A DNA stretch of 64,000 nucleotides, taken from assembly GCA_022821145.1 (NCBI GenBank), contig JAJEEE010000064.1:124001-188000 (forward strand). The letters are read 5' to 3'. Under the pieces are notes generated by a model. That model was not told where the DNA came from, did no database searches, and saw only the letters and a list, made by a program, of their open reading frames with translations. The stretch comes from Acidobacteriota bacterium (GTDB lineage: Bacteria; Acidobacteriota; Terriglobia; 20CM-2-55-15). Position 1 is the first letter of the stretch; every line of letters begins with the position of its first letter. Shown here piece after piece: positions 55,031 through 63,245 of the stretch. Both the position numbers and the translations under genes were made by a program.

Positions 55031-56145
55031 TCGTCGATTCGCGCGCCGTCGACCGGGTGCTCGCGCCGGCGTCGGCCGGGGAACTGGCCGAGATGATGCG
55101 TTCCGAGACCGGGACGATCGCCCCCGTCGGCGCCGGCACCGAGTTGTCGCTGGGAAACCCCCTCGAGCCGATCGACGCCGCGATCGACACGCGCCGGCTG
55201 GACCGGATCACCGAGTACGTTCCGGCCGACCTGACGATCCACGTGGAGTCCGGGGTCCGGCTCGGCCAGCTCGCCGGGGCGCTCGCCGAACACGGACAGA
55301 TGCTGCCGCTCGATCCGTGGAACGGCCCCGAGGCGACGATCGGCGGCGTGGTCGCCACCAACGCGCAGGGGCCGCTTCGGGCCGTCGGGACGGTGCGCGA
55401 CTGGATCATCGGCATGCAGGTCGTCGACTCCGGCGGGCGGGCGTCCAAGACGGGCGGCCGCGTCGTCAAGAACGTCTCCGGCTACGACCTGGCCAAGTTG
55501 TACACGGGGTCCCTGGGCTCCCTGGCCGTGATATCCGAGATCAGCTTCAAGCTGCGCGCCGCCTTCGCGGCCACGGCCTCGGCGCGCCTCCGCCCCGGCG
55601 GCCTCGCCGAGGCCGCCGACGTCATCCGGGAGATTCGCTCCGGCCCGCTCGAGCCGGTCTCGCTGGTCTGGGCCGGACCCGAAGACCCGTTCGTCGCCGT
55701 GCGCTTCGGCGAACATCCGCGGGCCGTCGAGTGGCAGCTCGATCGACTGCCCGGCGAGGGCTGGGAGCGGTTCGACGCGGAGACCGAGTCCGCGGTCTGG
55801 GACGCGGTGCGGGACCGGTACCGCGCACTGGCCGAACCGGTGGTCCGCGTGGCCGCGCCGCCCTCCGAGGCGCGGGCCGTGATCGAGCGGTTCCGGCCCG
55901 AGTCGTGGCTCGTCCACGCGGCCAACGGGACGATCCTGATGACGGCGGGCGTGGACGCCATCGCCCGGCTGCGCGAGCGCCATCCCACCCTCGTCGAACG
56001 GGCGCCCCGGGAAGTGCGGCTTCAGGCCGGCGTGTTCGGGCTGACGGGCGCCGAGTACGACCTGATGCGCCGCGTGAAGACCGCGTTCGACCCGGAGGGC
56101 CGCCTGAACCCCGGCCGCCACGTCGACGGAGAACGCCCGGCATGA
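55027..56145 (+). CDS. glcE: Glycolate oxidase FAD-binding subunit GlcE
   Basis: 372 residues, GTG overlapping the glcD stop (GTGA). APVGAGTELSLGNPLEPIDA, LTIHVESGVRLGQLAGALAE, PEATIGGVVATNAQGPLRAV and KTGGRVVKNVSGYDLAKLYT are the conserved FAD-domain blocks of GlcE, followed by GSLGSLAVISEISFKL. The C-terminal half is shorter and more variable, as is usual. It forms the membrane-associated glycolate dehydrogenase with GlcD and GlcF. The next gene overlaps by ATGA. Confidence 0.92.
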   Translation: MIVDSRAVDRVLAPASAGELAEMMRSETGTIAPVGAGTELSLGNPLEPIDAAIDTRRLDRITEYVPADLTIHVESGVRLGQLAGALAEHGQMLPLDPWNGPEATIGGVVATNAQGPLRAVGTVRDWIIGMQVVDSGGRASKTGGRVVKNVSGYDLAKLYTGSLGSLAVISEISFKLRAAFAATASARLRPGGLAEAADVIREIRSGPLEPVSLVWAGPEDPFVAVRFGEHPRAVEWQLDRLPGEGWERFDAETESAVWDAVRDRYRALAEPVVRVAAPPSEARAVIERFRPESWLVHAANGTILMTAGVDAIARLRERHPTLVERAPREVRLQAGVFGLTGAEYDLMRRVKTAFDPEGRLNPGRHVDGERPA

Positions 56146-57392
56146 GCCCGGCCGTCCAGGAAGAACCCCGAACCACGCGGCAAGGCTACCTGGACTGCAT
56201 CCACTGCGGCCTGTGCCTGTCCTCGTGCCCCACCTACCGCGTCCTCGGCAACGAGATGGACTCCCCCCGCGGCCGCGTGCACCTGATGCGCGCCTACGAC
56301 GAGGGGCGCACCCCGATCACCGACACGTTCGTCGAGCACATGTTCCGCTGCCTGGACTGCCGGGCCTGCGAAACGGCCTGTCCGTCCGGCGTCCAGTTCG
56401 GAACGATGATGGAAGACATGCGGGGCGCGATCCTGGACGAGCGCGGCGCCGACCCCCTCACGCGCTTCGTCATGAACCACGTGTTCCCGTATCCGTGGCG
56501 CTTTCACCTGGCGGCCCGCCTGCTGCAGTTCTACCGGCAGTCCGGGCTGCAAGGCCTGGTCCGGGCCACCGGAGTGCTCGCCCGGATCGCCCCCGGATAC
56601 GCCGCCGCCGAGGCCATGACGCCGGAAGCGCCGCTGCAGACCGGGGTCCAGACTGGACACACCTACCGCGCCGCCGGGCGGGCGCGCGGCACGGTCGCGT
56701 TGTTCTCGGGCTGCGTGATGAACTCGCTGCTCGGCGACGTCAACCGCGCCACGGTGGCGCTTCTGAACCGGGCCGGATTCGACGTCGCCGTGCCGGACGG
56801 CCAGGTCTGCTGCGGCGCGCTGGCCAACCACGCCGGCCTCAGGGACACGGCCCGCGGCATGGCCCGCGAGAACCTGGGACGATTCCCCGTCGACGGCGTC
56901 GACGCCGTCATCGTCAACGCATCCGGATGCGGCGCCATGCTCGCCGAGTATCCGCTGCTCGTCGAGGGCGCCGAGGCGTTCGCCTCGAAGGTCCAGGACG
57001 TGTCCGCGTTCCTGGCCCGGGCGTCGTTCGACGACGCGCTGACCCGCCCGGTCCGCGCCCGGGTCGGCTACGACGACCCGTGCCACCTGATTCACGCCCA
57101 GGGCGTCTCCCGCCCGCCGCGGGACCTGCTCCGGGCGGTCCCCGGCGTCGAGTTCGTCGAGGTCGCCGGCGCCGACGAGTGCTGCGGCAGCGCCGGCGTC
57201 TACAACCTGACGCACCGCGAGCTGTCGATGGAGATCCTGGACCGCAAGATGGAACGCGTCCGCGCCGCGAACCTCGACATCCTGGTCACCGGCAACCCGG
57301 GCTGCCTGTTCCAGCTCCGGTACGGCGCGCGGCGCCACGGACTCGACCTGGAAGTCACACACATCGCGGAGTTCCTCCACCGGGCGGTTTGA
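56142..57392 (+). CDS. glcF: Glycolate oxidase iron-sulfur subunit GlcF
   Basis: 416 residues from ATG 56142. CIHCGLCLSSCPTYRVLG and CLDCRACETACPSGVQFG are two 4Fe-4S ferredoxin motifs. The C-terminal half has two CCG domains: VALFSGCVMNSLLGDVNRAT with QVCCGALANHAGL, and YDDPCHLIHAQGVSRPPRD with DECCGSAGVYNLTH. It passes electrons from the flavin subunits to quinone. The sequence at 57291-57332, near the end, recurs as a fragment at 58164-58205 beyond hicAB. Confidence 0.94.
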   Translation: MSPAVQEEPRTTRQGYLDCIHCGLCLSSCPTYRVLGNEMDSPRGRVHLMRAYDEGRTPITDTFVEHMFRCLDCRACETACPSGVQFGTMMEDMRGAILDERGADPLTRFVMNHVFPYPWRFHLAARLLQFYRQSGLQGLVRATGVLARIAPGYAAAEAMTPEAPLQTGVQTGHTYRAAGRARGTVALFSGCVMNSLLGDVNRATVALLNRAGFDVAVPDGQVCCGALANHAGLRDTARGMARENLGRFPVDGVDAVIVNASGCGAMLAEYPLLVEGAEAFASKVQDVSAFLARASFDDALTRPVRARVGYDDPCHLIHAQGVSRPPRDLLRAVPGVEFVEVAGADECCGSAGVYNLTHRELSMEILDRKMERVRAANLDILVTGNPGCLFQLRYGARRHGLDLEVTHIAEFLHRAV

Positions 57393-57523
57393 AGCGAACC
57401 GCGGCTTCGCAGCCACGAACGTGTGCACGGCCGGCATCGCAGCCGTTTTCAGCCGCGAGCCGCCCGACGGGCGCCCGGCAGCCGCGGCGCACTTGGATAT
57501 CGGTTCGTGATATCTTTTCCGGG

Positions 57524-57778
57524 TTGCGAAAGCAGCACCGCAAGACCTTGGCAGCGATATTCACGCGGCCCACCCGATCGGGAATCCTCTGGGCGGACGT
57601 CGAATCCCTGTTCCTCGCCTGCGGCGCTTACATCGAGGAACGGAAAGGGTCCCGGGTCTACGTCGAACTGAACGGCGTGGCGGGCCACTTCCATCGGCCC
57701 CACCCTGCGAAAGAAGCCCGAAAGGGGTTGGTCGAAGCGGCGCCGCGGTTCTTCGAGGAGGCGCAAGTCCGACGATGA
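57524..57778 (+). CDS. hicA: HicA-family mRNA interferase toxin
   Basis: 84 residues from TTG 57524, the only start that gives the normal HicA N-terminus. LRKQHRKTLAAIFTRPTRSG and ILWADVESLFLACGAYIEER lead to KGSRVYVELNGVAGHFHRPH, with the catalytic His in FHRPHP, then KGLVEAAPRFFEEAQ. The double-stranded-RNA-binding-like fold cuts mRNA. It overlaps the antitoxin gene by ATGA. A TTG start would keep toxin translation low. Confidence 0.85.
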   Translation: MRKQHRKTLAAIFTRPTRSGILWADVESLFLACGAYIEERKGSRVYVELNGVAGHFHRPHPAKEARKGLVEAAPRFFEEAQVRR

Positions 57779-58110
57779 TGGAACACAAGGGATACCGCGC
57801 GACGGTGACTTTCGATGACGCGGCCGGCGTCTTCCACGGAGAAGTGATCGATACGCGGGACGTGATCGTATTCGAAGGCCGGTCGGTGGCTCAACTCCGG
57901 AAGGAATTCAAACACTCGGTCGACGACTACCTGAAGGCATGCCGCGAACGCGGCCGGACTCCCGACAGACCTTTTTCGGGAAAGATCCCGTTGAGGATCC
58001 GACCCGAGATTCACAGGGCGGCCGCGGCCGCCGCCAAGGCTCAGGGGACGAGCCTCAACGCCTGGATCGCCAAGACGGTAGAAGAGGAGGCCCGGGAGTT
58101 CGCGCGTTGA
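57775..58110 (+). CDS. hicB: HicB-family antitoxin
   Basis: 111 residues. YRATVTFDDAAGVFHGEVID, TRDVIVFEGRSVAQLRKEFK and HSVDDYLKACRERGRTPDRP are the HicB partial RNase H-like fold. GKIPLRIRPEIHRAAAAAAK and AQGTSLNAWIAKTVEEEARE form a C-terminal ribbon-helix-helix DNA-binding domain. It blocks HicA and represses the pair's promoter. Confidence 0.92.
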   Translation: MMEHKGYRATVTFDDAAGVFHGEVIDTRDVIVFEGRSVAQLRKEFKHSVDDYLKACRERGRTPDRPFSGKIPLRIRPEIHRAAAAAAKAQGTSLNAWIAKTVEEEAREFAR

Positions 58111-58163
58111 GCGGTCGATTCAACGCTCGAATTGGTGCCGCGCGCGACGGCAACCGGTAGAAT

Positions 58164-58205
58164 CGGGAAATCCCGGCTGCCTGTTTCGGCTCCGGTACGG
58201 CGCGC
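58164..58205 (+). repeat. Duplicated fragment of the glcF 3' end
   Basis: These 42 bases read GNPGCLFRLRYGAR in frame and match glcF 57291-57332 (GNPGCLFQLRYGAR) at 37 of 42 bases. Similarity stops sharply on both sides. Together the two copies flank the hicAB genes as diverged direct repeats. The rest of the gap 58111-58390 has no recognisable gene. Confidence 0.6.
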
Positions 58206-58390
58206 GGCTGTCCGCCGCAATCTCGTACAGCGGACGCAGACTTGCGCCGCACGTACCTGGTCCTTCAGCCGTGACCGCGTGGCGCCCGGACTATCCCACG
58301 CCAGACATCGCCGTACCCGACAATAGCCGGATGCCTTCCGCCAATCGACGAACCTGTCAAGCATCGCCCTCGGCGTTCCCGCTCCCCTGC

Positions 58391-59164
58391 CTACCAGCCC
58401 ACCGGCTTGACCGCCGCGGCGCCCGCCAGAGCATCCGGAAATTGCGCCGCCCGCAGCATCGCCGGGCGGATGTGGCGGACATGGCTTGCGGCCTGCCGTA
58501 GCTGCGGCGCGATCTGCCACCGGCCGGGGCACACGACGAACACGGGCCGCTTCCGTTCCTTCGTCACCATGCGGATCGGCGCCACCAAATCGGTGTCGTT
58601 GGAAATCACCACCGCCGCATCGAACAGGTCCTGCCACGCGTCGTTCAACAGATGTGCCGCGAGGTTCACGTCCGAACCCTTCTCTTCCATGGTGTGGAAC
58701 TCTGCGATCACGGCGTCCGGGATCGGTTTCCCGGAGCCGCGGGGCGCGCCATCATTCCCGCCGCGGCGGTCCGGATAGACGCCCACCGGCAGCCTCTGGG
58801 GCCGTCCGCCAAGGACTCGGTGGTCTCCTCGGGGCAGTGTAACCGGCCTCGGCGCGTCGATCCGTCGCCCGGCGACCGGCAGGTTGGCGAGCGGCCGCCA
58901 GGCGGTCCTGGCAAGGAAACGGCCGTAGTGGATCTCGACCTCGGCCAGTGTGGCCAGCGCCTTAAGTTAGACACGCTGGCGGGCGGGCGCCTGCGGATCG
59001 AACTTGCCCGAAACCCGCGCCGTGAAGTATCGGAGCCGCTCGATCTCGTACTTGGGGGGCAGCAGGAGAGAGGTTAGAAGGACGGGATCGAGCCACTTGA
59101 AGGGCGTGCCCTTCAGCGCTCCGTAATACAGGTTGAAGCCGTCGACATAGACCCGCGTTCTCAC
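58391..59164 (-). pseudogene. NYN-domain (PIN-like) nuclease gene interrupted by one stop codon
   Basis: From GTG 59164 (AGGGAG upstream) the frame encodes RTRVYVDGFNLYYGALKGTP, where VDGFN is the first acidic motif of NYN nucleases, and runs to DPQAPARQRV. It then meets TAA at 58967-58969. The same frame continues open with LKALATLAEVEIHYGRFLAR and, further on, EEKGSDVNLAAHLLNDAWQD and AAVVISNDTDLVAPIRMVTK, the remaining conserved acidic motifs. The residue expected at the stop is Tyr (TAC or TAT), so a single base change broke the gene. Everything else appears intact to 58391. Confidence 0.8.
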
Positions 59165-59388
59165 GTCCGCTCCCTGAAATAGCAAGGGCCGCTCCGGAGA
59201 GCAGCCCTTGAGCCGACAGCATGCTGCCGGCGGGTAACTGTGGAGACATTACGCCCGATGGCTCTCATCTGCAAGCTGCTGTTCCGACAGTGATGCTCCG
59301 ACAACCGGAAATCAGACCCGCGGTAGCGAATCGGGCGCCCGGATGGGCCTCGTCCGGGCGATTTCCGACGGCGGGCATGGCGGGCTGC

Positions 59389-59394
59389 TAGAAT
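59389..59394 (+). promoter_or_regulatory. Candidate extended -10 box of htpX
   Basis: TGCTAGAAT is an extended -10 (TGn plus TAGAAT), 23 bases before the htpX ATG. Here a normal leader with a GGAGG ribosome-binding site follows, unlike the leaderless group. The rest of 59165-59388 shows no clear feature. Confidence 0.4.
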
Positions 59395-59417
59395 AGGAAA
59401 CACGCGGAGGTAGTGCG

Positions 59418-60296
59418 ATGAATACGGCGAAGACGGGAATCCTGATGGTCGGGCTGACCGTGCTGCTCGTGATGGTGGGCGGCACGCTGGGCGGGATCTA
59501 CGGCGGCGAGGGCGGCGCAACGAGCTTCGCGCTCATCGCCTTCGTCATCGCGATGGCGATGAACGGCTTCTCGTACTGGTTCAGCGACAAGCTGGTCCTG
59601 AAGATGTACAAGGCCGAGGAAGTCACCGAGCAGTCGTCGCCCGAGTTCTACCGGACCGTGCGGAACCTGGCCCAGCGGGCCGACCTGCCGATGCCCAAGG
59701 TCTACATCATCCCGTCGGACGCCCCCAACGCCTTCGCGACGGGACGCAACCCGCAAAACGCGGCCGTGGCCGCGACGCGGGGCATCCTGAAGATCCTCAG
59801 CCGCGACGAACTGGCCGGGGTCATGGCCCACGAGCTGGCGCACGTCAAGAACCGCGACATCCTGATCGGCACGATCGCCGCCGCCGTGGCCGGCGCCATC
59901 AGCATGATGGCGACCATGGCCCAGTTCGCCATGATCTTCGGCGGCGGCCGGCGCGACGACCGGGACGGCGGCAGCATCATCCCGCTGCTGGCGACGGCGA
60001 TCCTGGCCCCGATCGCGGCCGCCCTGATCCAGATGGCGATCTCGCGTTCGCGCGAGTACCAGGCCGACGCGACGGGCGCGAAGATCTGCGGCAACCCGCT
60101 CTGGCTCGCCAACGCGCTGGAGAAACTGGACAAGGCCTCGCGGCGCGTGGCCATCGACGCGAACCCCGCCACGGCTCACATGTTCATCGTCAACCCGCTG
60201 CGGGGCGGCGGCATGAGCCGGCTGTTCAGCACGCACCCGCCCATGGACGACCGGGTCCAGCGCCTCCGGGACATGGCCTACGGGGGGATCGGGTAG
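59418..60296 (+). CDS. htpX: HtpX zinc metalloprotease (M48)
   Basis: 292 residues, with GGAGG 8 bases before the ATG. Two N-terminal membrane helices ([20 protein letters not shown] and [20 protein letters not shown]) precede [11 protein letters not shown], with the zinc ligands His138 and His142 and catalytic Glu139. Two further helices ([20 protein letters not shown] and [20 protein letters not shown]) precede [17 protein letters not shown], which holds the third ligand Glu. HtpX degrades misfolded membrane proteins at the inner membrane, usually under heat or envelope stress. Confidence 0.95.
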   Translation: MNTAKTGILMVGLTVLLVMVGGTLGGIYGGEGGATSFALIAFVIAMAMNGFSYWFSDKLVLKMYKAEEVTEQSSPEFYRTVRNLAQRADLPMPKVYIIPSDAPNAFATGRNPQNAAVAATRGILKILSRDELAGVMAHELAHVKNRDILIGTIAAAVAGAISMMATMAQFAMIFGGGRRDDRDGGSIIPLLATAILAPIAAALIQMAISRSREYQADATGAKICGNPLWLANALEKLDKASRRVAIDANPATAHMFIVNPLRGGGMSRLFSTHPPMDDRVQRLRDMAYGGIG

Positions 60297-60378
60297 CGAC
60301 CCCGACGCCGGTTACGAGTCGCGACCGCATCTCATCCGTCCCACTCGTCGTGGGCAACGACGACACTCATCGGTGCGG

Positions 60379-60609
60379 TCACCGGGCGTTGGCTTCCTCT
60401 CGATCGAACGCATAGTCTTCCGGAACCGACCATGCGCGCGTACGCATTCGTTCCACCGCCGGCGCTCGGCGTTCGTCTCTCGCCAACACGATGCGTTCCG
60501 TCTTGGCGGACACCACCTCCAAAGCGTCACCGGGCTTCAGGCCAAGTTCCTCGACCAGCGCCTTGGGCAGCCGCACCGCGAGACTGTTGCCCCATTTCGA
60601 GACTTGCAT
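60379..60609 (-). CDS. AbrB/MazE-type antitoxin without an evident toxin
   Basis: 76 residues. QVSKWGNSLAVRLPKALVEE and LGLKPGDALEVVSAKTERIV form the swapped-hairpin AbrB DNA-binding fold typical of MazE/VapB antitoxins. The tail (RAPAVERMRTRAWSVPEDYA) is the toxin-binding part. A PIN or MazF toxin normally follows directly on the same strand, but here only about 80 bases remain before the end of htpX on the other strand and no toxin sequence is visible. It is likely an orphan left by toxin loss. Confidence 0.8.
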   Translation of the reverse strand: MQVSKWGNSLAVRLPKALVEELGLKPGDALEVVSAKTERIVLARDERRAPAVERMRTRAWSVPEDYAFDREEANAR

Positions 60610-60702
60610 AGTGTCTCTAATGATATTCGGCAGTGATATACGTTCCTATAGCATATTGCCGGAGCGAGTCCGGGGGGTTCAGCTCCGGCCTGGTCGGCCG
60701 CC

Positions 60703-61629
60703 TCAGTACAGCGGCGCCTCGCCCTCGGGCCGCGTCTTCCATCGCCGGTGGATCCACAGCCACTGGTCGGGATACTTCCTTACGAAGTCTTCGACGATCC
60801 GGTTGAACCGGGCCGTGTTGGCCAGCACGTCCGCGCGGCGGTCACCGGAACGGATGAGCGGCTCCGGCGGCTGGAACTCCAGGACGTGCCGGCCGCGCGC
60901 CTCGTCCCAGCGGATGAAACCCGGCACGACGGGCGCGCCCGTGCGCAGGGCGAACATCGCCAGGCCCGGCGTCGTGGCGGCCGGGATCCCGAAGAAGTCC
61001 GCGAAGACCCCGTCGCCGCGCGTCGTGTTCTGGTCGACGAGGATGCCCACGGCTTCCTTGTCGTCCAGCGCCTTCAGGACGCCGCGCACCGCGTCGGTCC
61101 GGCTGATGACGGCGTTCCCGGCCCGCGTGCGGTAGCGCGCGATCAGGTCTTCGACCAGCGGATTGTCGATCGGGCGCGTCAGGAACTTCATCGGGTACCC
61201 GTAGACGGAATGGGCGAACGAGGACAGCTCCCATGCCCCGACGTGCGCCGTGAGGACGAGAACGCCCCGGCCCTCCGCCAACGCCCGTTCGTAGTGCTCG
61301 AGGCCCTCGTACTCCACCAGGTCCTCGATGTCGTCGCGGGTGAGTTTCGGAAAGCGGCTGAACTCGACCAGCAGGCGGCCGAGGTTCCGGAAGACGCCCC
61401 GGACGATGCGCGTCCGTTCGGGTTCGGACAGCTCCGGCAGGGCCATCCGGAGGTTGCGGCGCGCGACACGCCGTTGGCGCGCGGCCGCCGCGTAGCCGAC
61501 ATACGCCAGCAGGCGCCCGGCGCCCAGTGCCGCCCGCCGGGGGAGAACTCCCAGGAAACCCAGCAGCAGACTTGCTAGACTGTACTGGATACGGGCTTGG
61601 AAGCCGGCCCTCATCCCGGGCATTTTCAC
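60703..61629 (-). CDS. Lipid A biosynthesis-type acyltransferase (LpxL/HtrB family)
   Basis: 308 residues from GTG 61629 (ATG 61623 is also possible). LLLGFLGVLPRRAALGAGRL is the N-terminal membrane segment. TAHVGAWELSSFAHSVYGYP carries the HxxxxE motif (His129, Glu134), VGILVDQNTTRGDGVFADFF and GLAMFALRTGAPVVPGFIRW are the substrate blocks, and PDQWLWIHRRWKTRPEGE is the conserved end. It adds a secondary acyl chain to lipid A or a related glycolipid at the inner membrane. The divergent glycosyltransferase starts 13 bases away. Confidence 0.9.
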   Translation of the reverse strand: MKMPGMRAGFQARIQYSLASLLLGFLGVLPRRAALGAGRLLAYVGYAAAARQRRVARRNLRMALPELSEPERTRIVRGVFRNLGRLLVEFSRFPKLTRDDIEDLVEYEGLEHYERALAEGRGVLVLTAHVGAWELSSFAHSVYGYPMKFLTRPIDNPLVEDLIARYRTRAGNAVISRTDAVRGVLKALDDKEAVGILVDQNTTRGDGVFADFFGIPAATTPGLAMFALRTGAPVVPGFIRWDEARGRHVLEFQPPEPLIRSGDRRADVLANTARFNRIVEDFVRKYPDQWLWIHRRWKTRPEGEAPLY

Positions 61630-61642
61630 ACACTTCCCAGCA

Positions 61643-63217
61643 ATGAGACCGCGGCGCGATCGTCAACTCGACTACCTCATGCCCGCCGCGCTGGCGATTC
61701 TCTGCTACGTCCTCTTCTTCCACCAACTCGGCGGCATCGGCCTGATGGGACCCGACGAGCCGCGCTACGCCGGCGTGGCGCGCGAAATGTACGCCAGCGG
61801 CGACTACGTCACGCCGCGCCTGGGCGGGGAGACCTGGTTCGAAAAACCGGCGCTGATGTACTGGCTGGCCGCCGCGGGCTTCGCCGTCGTCGGCGTCGGC
61901 GAGACGGCGGCCCGCCTGCCTTCCGCCCTGGGCGCCGCGTTGTCGGTCTTCCTGTTGTACTGGAGCGGCCGCCGCGTCTTCGGCCGCGCCGTCGGGTTCG
62001 CCGCGGCCGTGATCACGGCCACCTCGGTGGGGTTCTTCGCGCTCGCCCGCGCCGCGTCGATGGACATGCCCCTGACCGCCGCGCTCACGGCGGCGCTGGC
62101 GTTGCTGCTCGTGGCGCTGGACGCGGAGGGCGGGCGCCGCCGCGCGTACTTCTACGCGTTCTACGCCGCGCTGGGTTTCGGCCTGCTCGCCAAGGGGCCG
62201 GTGGCCGTGCTGCTGCCCGCGTTGGCGGTGGGCGCGTTCATCGTGGCGCGCCGCGGTTGGCGCGAGTGGCGGCGGTGGCACCCGGAGGGGATCCTGGCCA
62301 CCGTCGCCGTGGCCGGCCCCTGGTACGGGGCCGTGACCTGGATCCACGGCCGCGAGTTCATCGACGTGTTCGTGCTCAACCACAACCTCCAGCGATTCAC
62401 CTCGGAGGTGCACGGGCATCCGCAGCCGTTCTACTTCTACGCGCCCGTTCTGCTCCTGTTGTTCTTCCCCTGGAGCTTCCTGCTGGTTTCCGCCATCCGG
62501 CGGCGTTCGAGTGCGGCCGAGCTTCTCGTGTTGCTGTGGGCCGCCGCGCCTCTGGTGTTCTTCTCGCTGTCGGGCTCCAAGCTGCCCGCCTACATCCTGC
62601 CGAGCCTGCCCCCACTGGCCCTGCTCACGGCGCGGGAGATCGCCCGAGGCGATTCCACGTTGGGATACCGCGTCGCGGTGTGGCTTCAATCCGCGCTGTG
62701 GCTGGCCGTGGGCGTGACGTTCGGCTTCTTCGGGGACGCCCTGAACTTCGACCTCCAGGTGGACGGCCTGGTGGCGCTCGCGCCCGCGCTGGTCGCGGCG
62801 GCCGCGCTCGCGGCCACGGCGCGCTGGTTCCCGCCCCCGGTACTGGGCGCCGTCAACGCCGTCGCTATCGCCGTGCTGGTCGCGGCCATCACCGTCGTCG
62901 TGTTTCCCCGGGCTCAGAGCGTGGAGAGCATGCGCCCGTGGGGGCCCGAGCTGGACCGGCTCGTCGCGGACGGGTCGGGCATCATCCTGTACAAGCCCGA
63001 GCCCTGGATGGAGTACGGGTTCCAGTACTACCGCGGCGCCGCTCCGCTCGTCGCCGCGTCGCCGGAAGATCTCGCCGCGCTGACCGCGTCCGGCGCACGC
63101 ACGCTGGGCATCGCGCAGGATCACCTGCTGGAGGAGCTCGGCGACAACGACACCGTCCTGGTCGAGGTGGTCGCGACCGTCGGCGACCAGTTCGCCTTCT
63201 GGGCGTGGCAACCCTAG
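61643..63217 (+). CDS. GT39/ArnT-like membrane glycosyltransferase
   Basis: 524 residues with about eleven membrane segments. MGPDEPRYAGVAREMYASGD carries the acidic residues of the first periplasmic loop, and YVTPRLGGETWFEKPALMYW, PSALGAALSVFLLYW and FALARAASMDMPLTAALTAA follow as in ArnT and other GT-C enzymes. ALGFGLLAKGPVAVLLPALA and AAPLVFFSLSGSKLPAYILP are later landmarks. ArnT-type enzymes move a sugar from undecaprenyl phosphate to lipid A or proteins. Divergence from an LpxL-type gene supports lipid A modification; the sugar is unknown. Confidence 0.88.
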   Translation: MRPRRDRQLDYLMPAALAILCYVLFFHQLGGIGLMGPDEPRYAGVAREMYASGDYVTPRLGGETWFEKPALMYWLAAAGFAVVGVGETAARLPSALGAALSVFLLYWSGRRVFGRAVGFAAAVITATSVGFFALARAASMDMPLTAALTAALALLLVALDAEGGRRRAYFYAFYAALGFGLLAKGPVAVLLPALAVGAFIVARRGWREWRRWHPEGILATVAVAGPWYGAVTWIHGREFIDVFVLNHNLQRFTSEVHGHPQPFYFYAPVLLLLFFPWSFLLVSAIRRRSSAAELLVLLWAAAPLVFFSLSGSKLPAYILPSLPPLALLTAREIARGDSTLGYRVAVWLQSALWLAVGVTFGFFGDALNFDLQVDGLVALAPALVAAAALAATARWFPPPVLGAVNAVAIAVLVAAITVVVFPRAQSVESMRPWGPELDRLVADGSGIILYKPEPWMEYGFQYYRGAAPLVAASPEDLAALTASGARTLGIAQDHLLEELGDNDTVLVEVVATVGDQFAFWAWQP

Positions 63218-63245
63218 GCGCCTCCGCGCCGCGCGCTCCGGCCCG

